Source: Novosphingobium acidiphilum DSM 19966
Lineage (GTDB): Bacteria; Pseudomonadota; Alphaproteobacteria; Sphingomonadales; Sphingomonadaceae
NCBI RefSeq assembly: GCF_000429005.1
Contig: NZ_AUBA01000010.1
Span: 1-64,000 of the forward strand
Reading direction: 5' to 3'
DNA length: 64,000 nt
The notes under the pieces were generated by a model that was given only the letters and a program-made list of their open reading frames with translations, ran no database searches and had not been told where the DNA came from. The translations under genes were made by a program, and so were the position numbers. Below are positions 8,528-17,784 of this stretch, in pieces. Within the stretch, counting starts at the first letter, position 1, and the number at the start of each line of letters is the position of its first letter.

Positions 8528-10354
8528 TCAGCCTTTGACGCGCCAGAACAGCATGTGGCTGCCTGGCGCCAGGTTGACCGGCTGCAGCCAGGGCGGGGTC
8601 TTGCCCCGCAGCAGTTGCGCCATGAAGCCGTTTGGCGCGTAATAGCGGTAGTTGGCCGGTTCGGGAATGTCGGGGCACACGGCAATGATCGTGGCGTGGC
8701 GCCGGGTGATGATCGCATGGGCCTGATCGGGCGTGCCCAGAAACGCCGCGATCACATCGTGCATGCCCGCCGCGCCGCGATGATGACCGGTGGCGACGAC
8801 ACGCTGGTGCGATCGCACCAGAATGTCGGGCCCGATGTCCAGCGGCAGGAACAGGTCGGTCGCGGGCAGGGTATCCAGCGCGCGCGCGGCAATCGGATAA
8901 CTGCATTGCGATACCGCAGGCATCCCGGCCGCAGCCGCATTGCCGGTGGCCTGTGCGGTCAGCCGGGTCCACGCCACCACCGGCAGCGGTGGCATCAGCA
9001 TCAGCAGAATGCCGGCATAGCCAACCACGCGGCGCAGCAGCGGCGCAGTGCGCAAGGCCACGATCCAGCGCAGCACCAATGCGCCCGTCGGCACTGCGGC
9101 AATCCCGCAGGCCGTGGCCGAAGCACGCGCCAGCATGGCCCCGATCAGAAATGCGCCCATCAGCACCAGCGCATGATCGCGCCACCAGGCCCGTTCGGCC
9201 GCACTGGTTGCATCGCGCCACAGCACCGCGATCGAAGCCAGTCCGATCAGCGGAACGCCCACGGTTTCGATCGCGATCACCGGCGGCAGGTGCCAGAACG
9301 GCATGCCTTCGGCGACGCCTTCGTACCAAAATTTGTAGACCATCGGGTCAAGCGCCACGAAAGCGCCGCCCCGGCATTGCGGCGCAACCCCAAGATAAAG
9401 CGCAAGCGCCGCCGCACCGGTCGCACCCAGCACGCCCAGCGCCACCGGCCAGCGGCGCGGCGCCAGGACGACCAGCGCCGCCGTGCCAAGCGCCACGGCG
9501 GCAAACAGCGCCAGGTGAATCGGCGAAACCTGGTCGCAATGCGTGGCCAGATCGCCAAACCCGCGTGTGCCGGCAAAGATCGCCGCACTGCCCAGCGCCA
9601 GCACCGCGCTGGCCGAGGCCAGCCCGGCAAAGCCCCGCCCGCCGCGTGTGGTCAGTCCGCGCAACGCCAGCACGCCCAGAAACACCGCTGTCATCGGCAG
9701 GCCTTCGATCGAGATTGCCAGCAAGGCGGCCAGCGACAGCCCGATCGCCGCACCACCGCGCAGCCCATCGCGCGCGGCCAGACCATTGAGCGCGGCCAGC
9801 GACAGCACCACCTGCCAGCCATGGTGATCGATCCGCAGCGGTGTCATCTGGAACAGCAGCGGCCCGCCGATGCCGGTCACCAGGCAGACAATGCCCACGG
9901 TTTCGACATCAAAGAATTTCGCAGTCAGCCGCCCCACCAGCATCAGCGCGGCCAGCAACGTCAGCAGCGGCACGGTTGCCGCGGTCACCAGTTCGGCCAT
10001 GGGCGTGCCCAATACGGGCCGCAGGATCACGATCATCGCCGCCAGCGGCACATCGACCAGCCGCGACCAGTGCATCGCCACGCCCTCGGGCGCGGCAATG
10101 CGGTACTGGTGCACGTCGAACCAGCTTTGCCCGCCCAGCAAATCGCGCACTTGCATCAGCCGCAGTGCATCGTCGGGATCGCCGAAGCGTTCGGCCCGGA
10201 TCATCGGTGCATTGATCATCAGCAACATCGCCGCCAGCACCAGCCACATGATCACCACGCGCAGCGGCCATGCCTGCCCGCGCGTTTCGCCGGTCAGGCC
10301 GACCAGCCGAACCGGCGTTGCGGCGGGTGCAAATTTGAGCGGGATACCGACCAT
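8528..10354 (-). CDS. Polytopic membrane protein, GT-C glycosyltransferase-like
   Basis: 608 residues with about ten or more hydrophobic spans. After the first span comes an acidic stretch, RFGDPDDALRLMQVRDLL, then WFDVHQYR and MHWSRLVDVP. Later comes RIDHHGWQ. An acidic loop after helix 1 and a multi-span body are the layout of GT-C enzymes, which use lipid-linked sugars at the outer face of the inner membrane, but I do not recognise a named family. It is 116 bases downstream of an FAD oxidoreductase on the same strand, so both may serve surface-glycan synthesis. It runs convergent to the transglutaminase cassette, with 2 bases between stops. Confidence 0.65.
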   Translation of the reverse strand: MVGIPLKFAPAATPVRLVGLTGETRGQAWPLRVVIMWLVLAAMLLMINAPMIRAERFGDPDDALRLMQVRDLLGGQSWFDVHQYRIAAPEGVAMHWSRLVDVPLAAMIVILRPVLGTPMAELVTAATVPLLTLLAALMLVGRLTAKFFDVETVGIVCLVTGIGGPLLFQMTPLRIDHHGWQVVLSLAALNGLAARDGLRGGAAIGLSLAALLAISIEGLPMTAVFLGVLALRGLTTRGGRGFAGLASASAVLALGSAAIFAGTRGFGDLATHCDQVSPIHLALFAAVALGTAALVVLAPRRWPVALGVLGATGAAALALYLGVAPQCRGGAFVALDPMVYKFWYEGVAEGMPFWHLPPVIAIETVGVPLIGLASIAVLWRDATSAAERAWWRDHALVLMGAFLIGAMLARASATACGIAAVPTGALVLRWIVALRTAPLLRRVVGYAGILLMLMPPLPVVAWTRLTAQATGNAAAAGMPAVSQCSYPIAARALDTLPATDLFLPLDIGPDILVRSHQRVVATGHHRGAAGMHDVIAAFLGTPDQAHAIITRRHATIIAVCPDIPEPANYRYYAPNGFMAQLLRGKTPPWLQPVNLAPGSHMLFWRVKG

Positions 10355-10470
10355 CAGCGAACAACCATGCCTGAAACAGCCCCGGTGCGACGGAGGCAGA
10401 AAAGGAAAAATACCGGTGCAAACGGCCAGACGCCGGCCCGGATCAGGGCCGGCGCATGGCCTGTTCCGGC

Positions 10471-12084
10471 TCAGGCGGCCTTGCGACCGTCCTTCTTCAC
10501 GCGTTCGGGCACGGCACGAACCGAGTCCAGCGCGGCCTGGCTGTCTTCGCTGATTGTGCGCTGACCGGGGCGGCTGGGCAATGCCTTGGTGTCGCCTTCG
10601 TCACCCGCTTCGTGGTATTCGGCATCTTCGTTGACGCACCAGATGTCATAGACGCGCGAACCGGCCATGATGTTTTCGACGCTGAGCATCGCGGTCATCA
10701 TCGCGTGGTCCTGGTTGTTGTAGCGGTGCATGCCGTTGCGGCCGACCAGGTGCAGCGTGGGATAGGCCTGTTCCAGTTCGCCCCGCATCGCCGCAACATT
10801 GGCGGCATATTCGTCGTCGTAGACCGGATAGGCTTTTTCCTGGCGCACCACCGCGCCCCCGATCACCTGTTCGGGCCTGACCAGCCCCAGGATCGCCATT
10901 TCCTTGGTGGCCAGTTCGATCAGCGCATCATCGGTCGATGCCCACAGATCGTCGCCTTCAAAGCAGAAGTATTCCAGGCCGACACAGGCGACGCCGTCAT
11001 CGGGCACCATTTCGGGCGACCACGACCGGAAATTCTGGATACGGCCGACCCGCACCTTGCTGTCGTGGATATAGATCCAGTTGTCCGGGAACAGATCCTC
11101 GGACCGGATCTTCAGCGCCACGGTCAGAAAGTCGCGGTAACGCAGCCGGCTGGCTTCGAGCGTGGTCTGCGGCAGCGGGTGCATGCGCGCGGCCAGTTCG
11201 CGCATCGGCGCAGAGCTGATGGCGTGCGCGGCGCGGATCACGGTTTCGCCGCCATCGGCGCGCGTGGCGGTCATGCGCCAGCCGCCCTGGCTGTCGCTGG
11301 CCAGTTGTTTCAGGCCATGGCCCATCAGCACGGTGCTGCCCGCCTCGACAATCCGGTCGCGCGCGGCATCCCACATCATGCCGGGCCCCAGGCGCGGATA
11401 GCGGAACGTTTCAAGCAGCGTCTTGGTCTGCATGCCGTTGTTGGGGCGCTTGTTCAGGCCCAGGCTGCGCTTCAGCCCGTCAATCACCGCCGCACCCAGC
11501 GACAGACCCTTGATGCGCTGCGCTGCCCAGTCTGCGCTCATCTCGTCGCAGGGCATGCCCCACACCTTTTCGGTGTAGGTCTTGAAGAAGATTGAATAGA
11601 GCTTTTTGCCGAACTGGTTGCTGGTCCAGTCTTCGAAACTGCGCACGTCCTTGATCGGAAAAAAGCGCGACCAGACATAGCTGGCCATGCACGCAGTCGA
11701 ACGCAGGATGCCCAGATTGCCCAGTGCTTCGAACGCGCGCAGCGGATAGCTGTAGAATTTGCCTTCGTAATAGATCCGGCTCATCCGCGGACGCTGGATG
11801 AAATCGTCGGGCAGGATTTCGTTCCACAGATCGACGACCTGCTGCGATTTTGAAAAGAAGCGGTGGCCCCCGATGTCAAAGCGATAGCCTTCGTGTTCGA
11901 CCGTCCGGCTGATCCCGCCGACATAATGCGGGTCTTTTTCAATAATCGCGACTTTGTAGCCCTGGCGCGAAAGAAGATATCCTGCGGTCAGTCCGGCCGG
12001 TCCTGCGCCAATGATCGCCACGTCGACATCGTATTGTGATTGCGCAGTGCCGTTCGTCGTCTGCATGTCAACTTCGTTCGCCAT
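10471..12084 (-). CDS. FAD-dependent oxidoreductase (UDP-galactopyranose mutase/PPOX-like)
   Basis: 537 residues from ATG 12084, which has AAGGGGCG at a good distance; the frame stays open upstream to 12273 but that part looks non-coding. A Rossmann FAD motif (IIGAGPAGLTAGYLL) is followed by GGHRFFSKS, a ThTEKVWG-like stretch (KTYTEKVWGMP) and a C-terminal HRYNNQDHAMMTAML that closes the FAD site in this group. Relatives act on sugars or isoprenoid-linked intermediates; the substrate here is not clear. The product is soluble by sequence. The gene lies upstream of the GT-C-like membrane protein and may be co-transcribed with it. Confidence 0.8.
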   Translation of the reverse strand: MANEVDMQTTNGTAQSQYDVDVAIIGAGPAGLTAGYLLSRQGYKVAIIEKDPHYVGGISRTVEHEGYRFDIGGHRFFSKSQQVVDLWNEILPDDFIQRPRMSRIYYEGKFYSYPLRAFEALGNLGILRSTACMASYVWSRFFPIKDVRSFEDWTSNQFGKKLYSIFFKTYTEKVWGMPCDEMSADWAAQRIKGLSLGAAVIDGLKRSLGLNKRPNNGMQTKTLLETFRYPRLGPGMMWDAARDRIVEAGSTVLMGHGLKQLASDSQGGWRMTATRADGGETVIRAAHAISSAPMRELAARMHPLPQTTLEASRLRYRDFLTVALKIRSEDLFPDNWIYIHDSKVRVGRIQNFRSWSPEMVPDDGVACVGLEYFCFEGDDLWASTDDALIELATKEMAILGLVRPEQVIGGAVVRQEKAYPVYDDEYAANVAAMRGELEQAYPTLHLVGRNGMHRYNNQDHAMMTAMLSVENIMAGSRVYDIWCVNEDAEYHEAGDEGDTKALPSRPGQRTISEDSQAALDSVRAVPERVKKDGRKAA

Positions 12085-12178
12085 CTTTCGCCCCTTCAAC
12101 TGGTCAGTTGCCTTGGGAACCGAGGTGAACGAAATTGGATAAGAGATGGTTAACGCTGCGACAGGGAATTGCGAAAAT

Positions 12179-12865
12179 TCACGTGGCGTTGCCCTGCTGC
12201 CCGCCGGTTTTGCCTTTGGGCTGCGCACTGTCGGGCGCGGGCAGATCGGCGCAGCGCCGCGCCAGGTCTTCAAGTTGGAAGGTCTGTTCGAAAATCACGC
12301 CATAGCGGGGATGATTGCGCCAGCGCACTTTGGCAAAGACCGGCGGCAACACGTCGGTTTCGATCTTGATCAGCTCGTTGATCAGCAGCCACTTGTCGCT
12401 GTCGAACGAGGCGCCCTGTTGTGAAATGTCGTGAAACGATACCGGCACGGCCTCTTTGCCCGACGTCAGCACCCCGGCCAACGTGACGCGCAGCCGCACA
12501 TGGCGGCGCCGGCCGGTGCCGCGGGCTTCGTCCATCAGGCGATCCAGCGCGATCGGTTCGACAAAGCGCAATCCGGCGTGATCGTTGGCGTTCCACATGC
12601 ATTCGATGCGGTGGCGATCGCCGTTGGCCATTTCGATGGCCAGATCGGCCGGATGGGGCAGCGGGGCAAACAGGCGCACTTTCAGCCCGGTGGCAGACGC
12701 ATCGCGGATCACGCAAAACCGTTCGCGTCCGTTGACCACAAGCTTCGCCACGCGCAGCAATAGGGCAAAGCGCGGCGCGCCGCGCAAGTCCGCGCCCGAT
12801 GGCGCAGGACTGCCCGCATCGGGTGGGCCCGACGCGCCCGGAGGATCCTGGCCTTCGCTATCCAT
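12179..12865 (-). CDS. Protein with two PilZ domains
   Basis: About 228 residues. Two PilZ-like units follow a low-complexity N-terminus. The second has the full c-di-GMP signature, an Arg-rich RRRHVRLR and DISQQG; the first keeps D-x-S-x-x-G (RDASATG) but its arginines are spaced differently (PRFALLLR), so it may not bind nucleotide. PilZ proteins sense c-di-GMP and act on motility, envelope or polysaccharide machinery. The start is uncertain: ATG 12865 has AGGAAGG 15 bases away, while the in-frame TTG at 12871 has it at a better distance. The ORF is open to 12997. It lies upstream of the oxidoreductase on the same strand. Confidence 0.75.
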   Translation of the reverse strand: MDSEGQDPPGASGPPDAGSPAPSGADLRGAPRFALLLRVAKLVVNGRERFCVIRDASATGLKVRLFAPLPHPADLAIEMANGDRHRIECMWNANDHAGLRFVEPIALDRLMDEARGTGRRRHVRLRVTLAGVLTSGKEAVPVSFHDISQQGASFDSDKWLLINELIKIETDVLPPVFAKVRWRNHPRYGVIFEQTFQLEDLARRCADLPAPDSAQPKGKTGGQQGNAT

Positions 12866-13012
12866 GGACAAAGCCGCTATCCTTCCTGTTGCCAATGCGC
12901 CGACATTGGCACCATCAGCAATCGGCAGTTCGTGGATAGCATAGATCAGGTATTGTTGAAAATCGGTTACCAGTGCTGAATTACCGAGATTTTTCAATAT
13001 TCCCGCGACGTT

Positions 13013-13489
13013 TCAGTGTTCCTTCACCAAAGCATCAAGTTGCGTCTGATATTCAGCCGACTTTTCGATGAAAAAGCCTTGATGGCGAAAGCGCATTTTC
13101 CCCGTGCGGTCAAACAGCAACGTGGTTGGCATTTCATTAACCGCCCAGGTTTTGCCGATTGCACCCGTGCTGTCCCAGATCACCGGCAGGCTCGACTTGA
13201 CCTGGCGCATAAATGCCTCACCGGCGGTGCGCTGGCGTTCTTCGTTGATCGTGATCACCACCACATCGCCTGCGCGGTAACGATGCGACAGTTGCGCGAT
13301 GAACGGCAGCGCCTGTTTGCACGGGCCGCACCACGACGCCCAGAAATCGACGATCACGATCTTGCCGCGATATTTTGCCAGATCCAGCGTGGCCGGTTCG
13401 GCCCGGGCCATGGACGCACCGGGCCCGAACACGGACAGGCACAGCGCCAGAAACAGGGTAGTAGAACCGCGTTTGGTCATCTGGCGCAC
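13013..13489 (-). CDS. TlpA-like periplasmic thioredoxin
   Basis: 158 residues. An N-terminal signal peptide (hydrophobic TTLFLALCLSV, then AMARA-type cleavage region) leads into a thioredoxin fold with the redox pair WCGPCK (Cys54, Cys57) and the cis-Pro loop EMPTT. TlpA/ResA proteins reduce periplasmic disulfides, often for cytochrome c maturation, but no such genes are nearby. ATG 13480 (MTKRGS) is an equally good start. It is short for a TlpA protein and carries little beyond the thioredoxin core. Confidence 0.85.
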   Translation of the reverse strand: MRQMTKRGSTTLFLALCLSVFGPGASMARAEPATLDLAKYRGKIVIVDFWASWCGPCKQALPFIAQLSHRYRAGDVVVITINEERQRTAGEAFMRQVKSSLPVIWDSTGAIGKTWAVNEMPTTLLFDRTGKMRFRHQGFFIEKSAEYQTQLDALVKEH

Positions 13490-13502
13490 TCCTGATGCGT
13501 TG

Positions 13503-14027
13503 TCACAATTTCACGGCCATCATGAATTCCGGGTCGACATGATCACCCACTGTAAAGGTGATATCGGCAATCTTTGCCAGGCCATAGCGTGCATAGAACC
13601 GGTGGGCATCGGGGTTGTCGGAATAAACCGACAGCTGCAATTCGTCGGCACCGGCATGGCGCGCCTGATCCAGCGCCCAATCCATCAGGCGGGCGCCAAG
13701 ACCGCGCCCCAGCCGATCGGGATCGGTGTACAGCTGTTTCAGCTCGAATGGCGCGCGCGCATCGCTGTGGCGCGGCAACGTACTGGCAAACGCGATCTTG
13801 CAAAACGCGATGACCGCGCCGCTGTCCTCGATCACCGCGACACGCATTCCCGGATCGGCCAGCTGTGCCGCGACCTTTGCGGGCGTGTGGGTGTCGTCCA
13901 GAAATTTCGCAAGGTTTTCCGCGCTGTACAGATCGCCGAATTTGGCAGTGAAGGCGCGGCGGCCCAGATCGGAAAGTGCTTCGGTGTCGGCGGGTGTGGC
14001 AAGGCGCAAGGTCATGGCCTGCGCCAT
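13503..14027 (-). CDS. GNAT family N-acetyltransferase
   Basis: About 174 residues from ATG 14027 (or 170 from ATG 14015; neither has a strong ribosome site). TLRLATPADTEAL is a typical GNAT opening, and the acetyl-CoA loop appears as LGRGLGARLMDWAL. The C-terminal YSDNPDAHRFYARYGL is the usual motif where the product leaves. The small-molecule or peptide substrate cannot be told. It ends 13 bases before the start of the thioredoxin gene on the same strand, so they may share a transcript. Confidence 0.85.
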   Translation of the reverse strand: MAQAMTLRLATPADTEALSDLGRRAFTAKFGDLYSAENLAKFLDDTHTPAKVAAQLADPGMRVAVIEDSGAVIAFCKIAFASTLPRHSDARAPFELKQLYTDPDRLGRGLGARLMDWALDQARHAGADELQLSVYSDNPDAHRFYARYGLAKIADITFTVGDHVDPEFMMAVKL

Positions 14028-14056
14028 AACCGCGGCCGCCCGATCTTGCAAAGCCG

Positions 14057-14485
14057 CTACTTCGACGGCGCAACCTTGCGCGGGCGGGTATAGGGCACGA
14101 ATTTGTCCAGGCTGACAAACCCGCGCCAAAAGCCCGAAGAGCGATCGTGCAACTGCACCGTGTCGATGCTGCACAGTTCCGACGTGGTCAGACGCGTGAC
14201 CAGCACATCGTCGCTGTCGAGCGATTCGGCGCCAGAGCGCGGGCGTTGCACGTAATACGTTCCGCCCATCTGGTAGACGATCGCGGTCTTGTCGATCACG
14301 GTGGATGAACTGACCATCGGCAGATCGATGCAATCGACCGGTTTGCCCGGCACGCGATCCTTCAGCATGTCGGCCAGTTCGGCTTCACCGGTCAACCGGG
14401 GCTTGGCATCGGCCACAGCCGCGCCGGCGCCGATCGCCAGCGTTGCGGCAAGTGCGATTGTCAGCGCGTGATGTTCGCGAATCAT
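14057..14485 (-). CDS. Secreted protein, DUF6491-like
   Basis: 142 residues. ATG 14485 is preferred because AAAGGG lies about 10 bases upstream; a GTG at 14503 is possible. A clear signal peptide (ALTIALAATLAIGAGAAVADA) is followed by a ~110-residue domain with two cysteines (VDCIDL and ELCSID). The layout resembles the DUF6491 lipoprotein coded at 26767 (CVPL...ELCSTDIITV), so I take it as a distant paralogue without a lipobox. Function is unknown. It is on the minus strand between the GNAT gene and tldD. Confidence 0.65.
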   Translation of the reverse strand: MIREHHALTIALAATLAIGAGAAVADAKPRLTGEAELADMLKDRVPGKPVDCIDLPMVSSSTVIDKTAIVYQMGGTYYVQRPRSGAESLDSDDVLVTRLTTSELCSIDTVQLHDRSSGFWRGFVSLDKFVPYTRPRKVAPSK

Positions 14486-14550
14486 CCTGGACACCCTTTG
14501 CACATATGCGGATCAAACCGTCTCATGACCGACCTGAACCGCGGCTGACT

Positions 14551-15993
14551 CTACCCTGTGCCACCAACCGTCAGGCCGTCGATCAGCAGCGTTGGCTGGC
14601 CGACGCCGGCCGGCACGCTCTGGCCGCCTTTGCCGCAGATGCCGACGCCTTCATCGATCGCCATGTCGTTGCCGATGCCCAGCACCCGGGTCAGCACGGT
14701 CGGGCCATCGCCGATCAGTGTCGCGCCCTTGATCGGTGCGCCGATCCGCCCGTTTTCGACGCGGTACGCCTCGGTGCAACTGAACACAAACTTGCCGCTG
14801 GTAATGTCGACCTGGCCGCCGCCGAACGATTTGGCAAAGATCCCGTTCTTGACCCGCGACAGCAATTCGGCGGGATCGTCGTTGCCCGATCGCATGAAGG
14901 TGTTGGTCATGCGTGGCATCGGCGCATGGGCATAATTCTCGCGACGCCCGTTGCCGGTCGGCGCCACGCCCATCAGCCGCGCATTAAGCCGATCCTGCAT
15001 GTAACCCTTCAGGATGCCATCCTCGATCAGCACGTTTTCCTGCGTAGGTGTGCCCTCGTCGTCGATCGACAGCGATCCGCGGCGGCCGCCACCGGCATCG
15101 TTGCCCAAGGTGCCGTCGTCCACGACGGTGACGCCGGGCGCGGCCACGCGTTCGCCGATGCGTCCGGAAAAGGCGCTTGTGCCCTTGCGGTTGAAATCGC
15201 CTTCCAGGCCGTGGCCGACCGCCTCGTGCAGCAGCACACCGGGCCAGCCGGGGCCGACCAGCACGGTCATTTCGCCCGCGGGTGCTGCCACCGCATCCAG
15301 ATTGACCAGCGCCTGCGCCAGCGCGCTGTCGATCGCACGGTTCCAGGTTTCAGGCGTGAACAGATCGTCGTAAAGCCGCCGCCCGCCCAGGCCAAAACTG
15401 CCGGTTTCGCGCCGTCCGTCCTGTTCGACCACGATCCCGACGTTCAGCCGGACCAGCGGGCGGATGTCATGGCCGACAAACCCGTCGGCGCGCACGATCT
15501 CGATCACCGACCAGCTGCCCGACAGCGATGCCGAAACCTGCACAACCCGCGGATCGCGCGCACGCGCGGCGGCATCGATCGATTCGAGCAGCCGCACTTT
15601 GGCCTCGAACGGCACCGCATCGAGCGGCGAGGCATCGGTGTAAAGGTGACGGTTGCTCGACCGCGGCGGCGGCGCCGGGCTGCCGCTGGCGGGATCGAGC
15701 AGCTTCAGCGTTTCGCCTGCCCGCGCGATGGCAGCGGCGGAAATCTCGTTGGCATGCGCAAAGCCGGTCATTTCCCCCGACACGCCGCGCAGGCCGAACC
15801 CGGCATCGCGCGAATAATCGGCGGTTTTCAGCCGCCCGTCGTCAAAGCCGAAACTTTCGCTGGCGATGAATTGCAAATACAGCTCGCCATCATCGCACGC
15901 GCCAAGCGCTGCGGCGGTCAGGCGGCGGGCATCGTCCGGGGTCAGCAGGCCAGGGCGATAAAGCAGGGCGCGGGGGTCGGAAATCTGGGTCAT
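14551..15993 (-). CDS. tldD: Metalloprotease TldD
   Basis: 480 residues, full length. The zinc site HEAVGHGLEGDF is in the middle, and GRRGSLSIDDEG followed by NYAHAPMPRMTNTF is characteristic of TldD. It normally works as a heterodimer with TldE/PmbA, which degrades unfolded peptides and processes antitoxins and some ribosomal peptides; pmbA is not in this window. The enzyme is cytoplasmic. It sits upstream of the small secreted protein and next to the zinc-finger gene. Confidence 0.97.
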   Translation of the reverse strand: MTQISDPRALLYRPGLLTPDDARRLTAAALGACDDGELYLQFIASESFGFDDGRLKTADYSRDAGFGLRGVSGEMTGFAHANEISAAAIARAGETLKLLDPASGSPAPPPRSSNRHLYTDASPLDAVPFEAKVRLLESIDAAARARDPRVVQVSASLSGSWSVIEIVRADGFVGHDIRPLVRLNVGIVVEQDGRRETGSFGLGGRRLYDDLFTPETWNRAIDSALAQALVNLDAVAAPAGEMTVLVGPGWPGVLLHEAVGHGLEGDFNRKGTSAFSGRIGERVAAPGVTVVDDGTLGNDAGGGRRGSLSIDDEGTPTQENVLIEDGILKGYMQDRLNARLMGVAPTGNGRRENYAHAPMPRMTNTFMRSGNDDPAELLSRVKNGIFAKSFGGGQVDITSGKFVFSCTEAYRVENGRIGAPIKGATLIGDGPTVLTRVLGIGNDMAIDEGVGICGKGGQSVPAGVGQPTLLIDGLTVGGTG

Positions 15994-16035
15994 GGGCCCA
16001 GTCTATAGGACCGCTTTGCGGCGCATGCTACCGTT

Positions 16036-16257
16036 TCAGGCGACCTGGCTGCTCGCCCCGTCGGCGGGGCCGCCCTTGAGAATGAACCGCCGGTCGCAAT
16101 AGCCGCAATCGACATAGCCCTGAACATCGATTTCCAGCCAGACGCGCGGGTGGCCCAGCGCCGATGGCTTGAAGCCGCCGGTCGAACGGATATTTCCGGC
16201 GCCGTCGCAGCTGACTCGGGTCGAAGCGGAATAGGTGGTTTCAGGGGCGTTGTTCAT
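16036..16257 (-). CDS. Zinc-finger domain protein (NDUFS6-like)
   Basis: 73 residues. The pattern VSCDG near the front, HPRVWLEID, then VDCGYCDRRFIL is the bacterial zf-CHCC family, homologous to the respiratory complex I accessory subunit NDUFS6; the zinc ligands are Cys, His and the Cys-x-x-Cys pair. Alphaproteobacteria carry this small protein as a separate gene. It is 42 bases upstream of tldD on the same strand. Confidence 0.9.
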   Translation of the reverse strand: MNNAPETTYSASTRVSCDGAGNIRSTGGFKPSALGHPRVWLEIDVQGYVDCGYCDRRFILKGGPADGASSQVA

Positions 16258-16355
16258 GGCTTTGGCGAACTAGCAAACGCACCGTGCGCCGACAAGCGGC
16301 TGTCTGCGCCAGTACGGCCTTTACGCGAGGCCCGCGGCACGGCAGGTAGGCAGCC

Positions 16356-17333
16356 ATGCAACAGATTTCCGCCATCAGCATCCGCGATCTCGTCAAACGT
16401 TACGCCCCCGCCGGGCAAGGGGAAGGCAAACTGGCGCTCGCCGGCGTCAGCCTCGATGTGCCGCGTGGCCAGGTGTTTGGCCTGCTTGGCCCCAACGGGG
16501 CGGGCAAGTCGACCATGATCAACACGCTGGCCGGGATGGTGGTCAAGACCTCGGGTACGGTGTCGATCTGGGGCCACGATATCGATCACGACCGCCGCAA
16601 CGCCAAGGCCTCGATCGGGATCGTGCCGCAGGAAATCGTGTTCGATCCGTTTTTCACGCCCTTCGAAGTGCTGCAGATCCAGGCCGGGCTGTATGGTGTG
16701 CCGCAGTCGCGACGCCGATCGATGGAATTGCTTGATGCGGTGCACCTGGCGGACAAGGCGCACGCCCATGCGCGATCGCTGTCGGGCGGGATGCGCCGGC
16801 GCCTGCTGATTGCCAAGGCGATGGTGCATGCCCCGCCCGTGCTGGTGCTTGATGAACCCACCGCGGGCGTCGATGTGGAATTGCGCCGGCAGTTGTGGGA
16901 ACTGGTGCGCCAGCTCAATGCCGACGGGGTAACAGTGGTTCTGACCACGCATTACCTCGAAGAGGCCGAAGAACTGTGCGATCGCATCGCGATTATCAAC
17001 CATGGCCGGCTGATCGCCGACAAGCCGACTCGCGAACTGGTCGATATGGCCCGCGAAAAGGTGGTCGTGCTGACGCTTGACCGCGCGATCGAGGTTGCAC
17101 CGCAGCATCCCCTGTTCCGCCGCAGCGTGCTGGGCGCAGACCGGCAACTCGAAATCTCCTATGACAAGGACCAGACCAATGCCGGCCAGGTGCTGGCGCT
17201 GGTTCAAGACTTTGGCTGTGGCATTGTCGATGTCACAACCCGCGAGGCCGATCTGGAAGATGTGTTCGTATCGTTGACCAGCGCACAGTCAAACGATCGG
17301 GCAGACGAAGGCGCGGCGGGCCAGAATGGTTAA
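16356..17333 (+). CDS. ABC transporter ATP-binding protein without a permease nearby
   Basis: 325 residues. All nucleotide-binding motifs are intact: Walker A GPNGAGKST, signature SLSGGMRRR, Walker B LVLDEPTAGVD and the switch His in LTTHYLEEAEE. The ~90-residue C-terminal extension after the ATPase is like that of ABC-2 drug/lipid exporters. No membrane partner is coded next to it: upstream is the divergent zinc-finger gene and downstream an opposite-strand small gene. The permease must be elsewhere, or the protein works otherwise. Confidence 0.93.
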   Translation: MQQISAISIRDLVKRYAPAGQGEGKLALAGVSLDVPRGQVFGLLGPNGAGKSTMINTLAGMVVKTSGTVSIWGHDIDHDRRNAKASIGIVPQEIVFDPFFTPFEVLQIQAGLYGVPQSRRRSMELLDAVHLADKAHAHARSLSGGMRRRLLIAKAMVHAPPVLVLDEPTAGVDVELRRQLWELVRQLNADGVTVVLTTHYLEEAEELCDRIAIINHGRLIADKPTRELVDMAREKVVVLTLDRAIEVAPQHPLFRRSVLGADRQLEISYDKDQTNAGQVLALVQDFGCGIVDVTTREADLEDVFVSLTSAQSNDRADEGAAGQNG

Positions 17334-17363
17334 TTGCGCGCGTATAGCCGCAGCGTGACCGGG

Positions 17364-17549
17364 TCAGATTTTCTGACCGGCACTTTTCGCAAGCGATTCG
17401 CTTAGGCGGCGCCAGGCTCCTTTTCGGACGCGCCGGATCGTGCAGTCACACGATTTGCATGTGCCGACATAGTTCAGCCCGTCCCATTCAACCGAATGTC
17501 GAACGGGTTTATGGGCGTTGAAAAAACAGGACAGGCGACCGAAGTGCAT
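17364..17549 (-). CDS. Small Cys-rich protein, possible zinc ribbon
   Basis: 61 residues. One Cys near the front (LSCFFNAHKP) and the cluster CKSCDC in the middle could form a zinc knuckle, followed by a basic tail (RRVRKGAWRR). It resembles small conserved proteins of sphingomonads, but I do not recognise a named family. It lies alone between the ABC ATPase and nadB on the opposite strand, so its own promoter must be in the 235-base gap 17550–17784, in which I see no other feature. Confidence 0.55.
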   Translation of the reverse strand: MHFGRLSCFFNAHKPVRHSVEWDGLNYVGTCKSCDCTIRRVRKGAWRRLSESLAKSAGQKI

Positions 17550-17784
17550 GGGAATCGTCCCCGCGTTTTCGTCAAAAACTTATGATGCAATCCGTATCAT
17601 TGTGCAGGCGCGAAGGCGACACTTATCTTTGGTTAATTCCGGCGACGCCGCAGTTTGCGCTTCGGGCCTGACTGCCCTATTTACGTGACCCTGCCGTAAA
17701 AAGTGCGATTCCCAAATGCTGTAATTCCCTCTAGGTCGCGGCACAGGGGGCAATGCCCGCTGCAATCGCGAAGGCCGGACCAGT

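Noticed and set aside
8555..10564. 669-codon plus-strand frame opposite the membrane protein
   Set aside because: Gln/His/Arg-rich shadow; the minus strand has a clear multi-span membrane protein.
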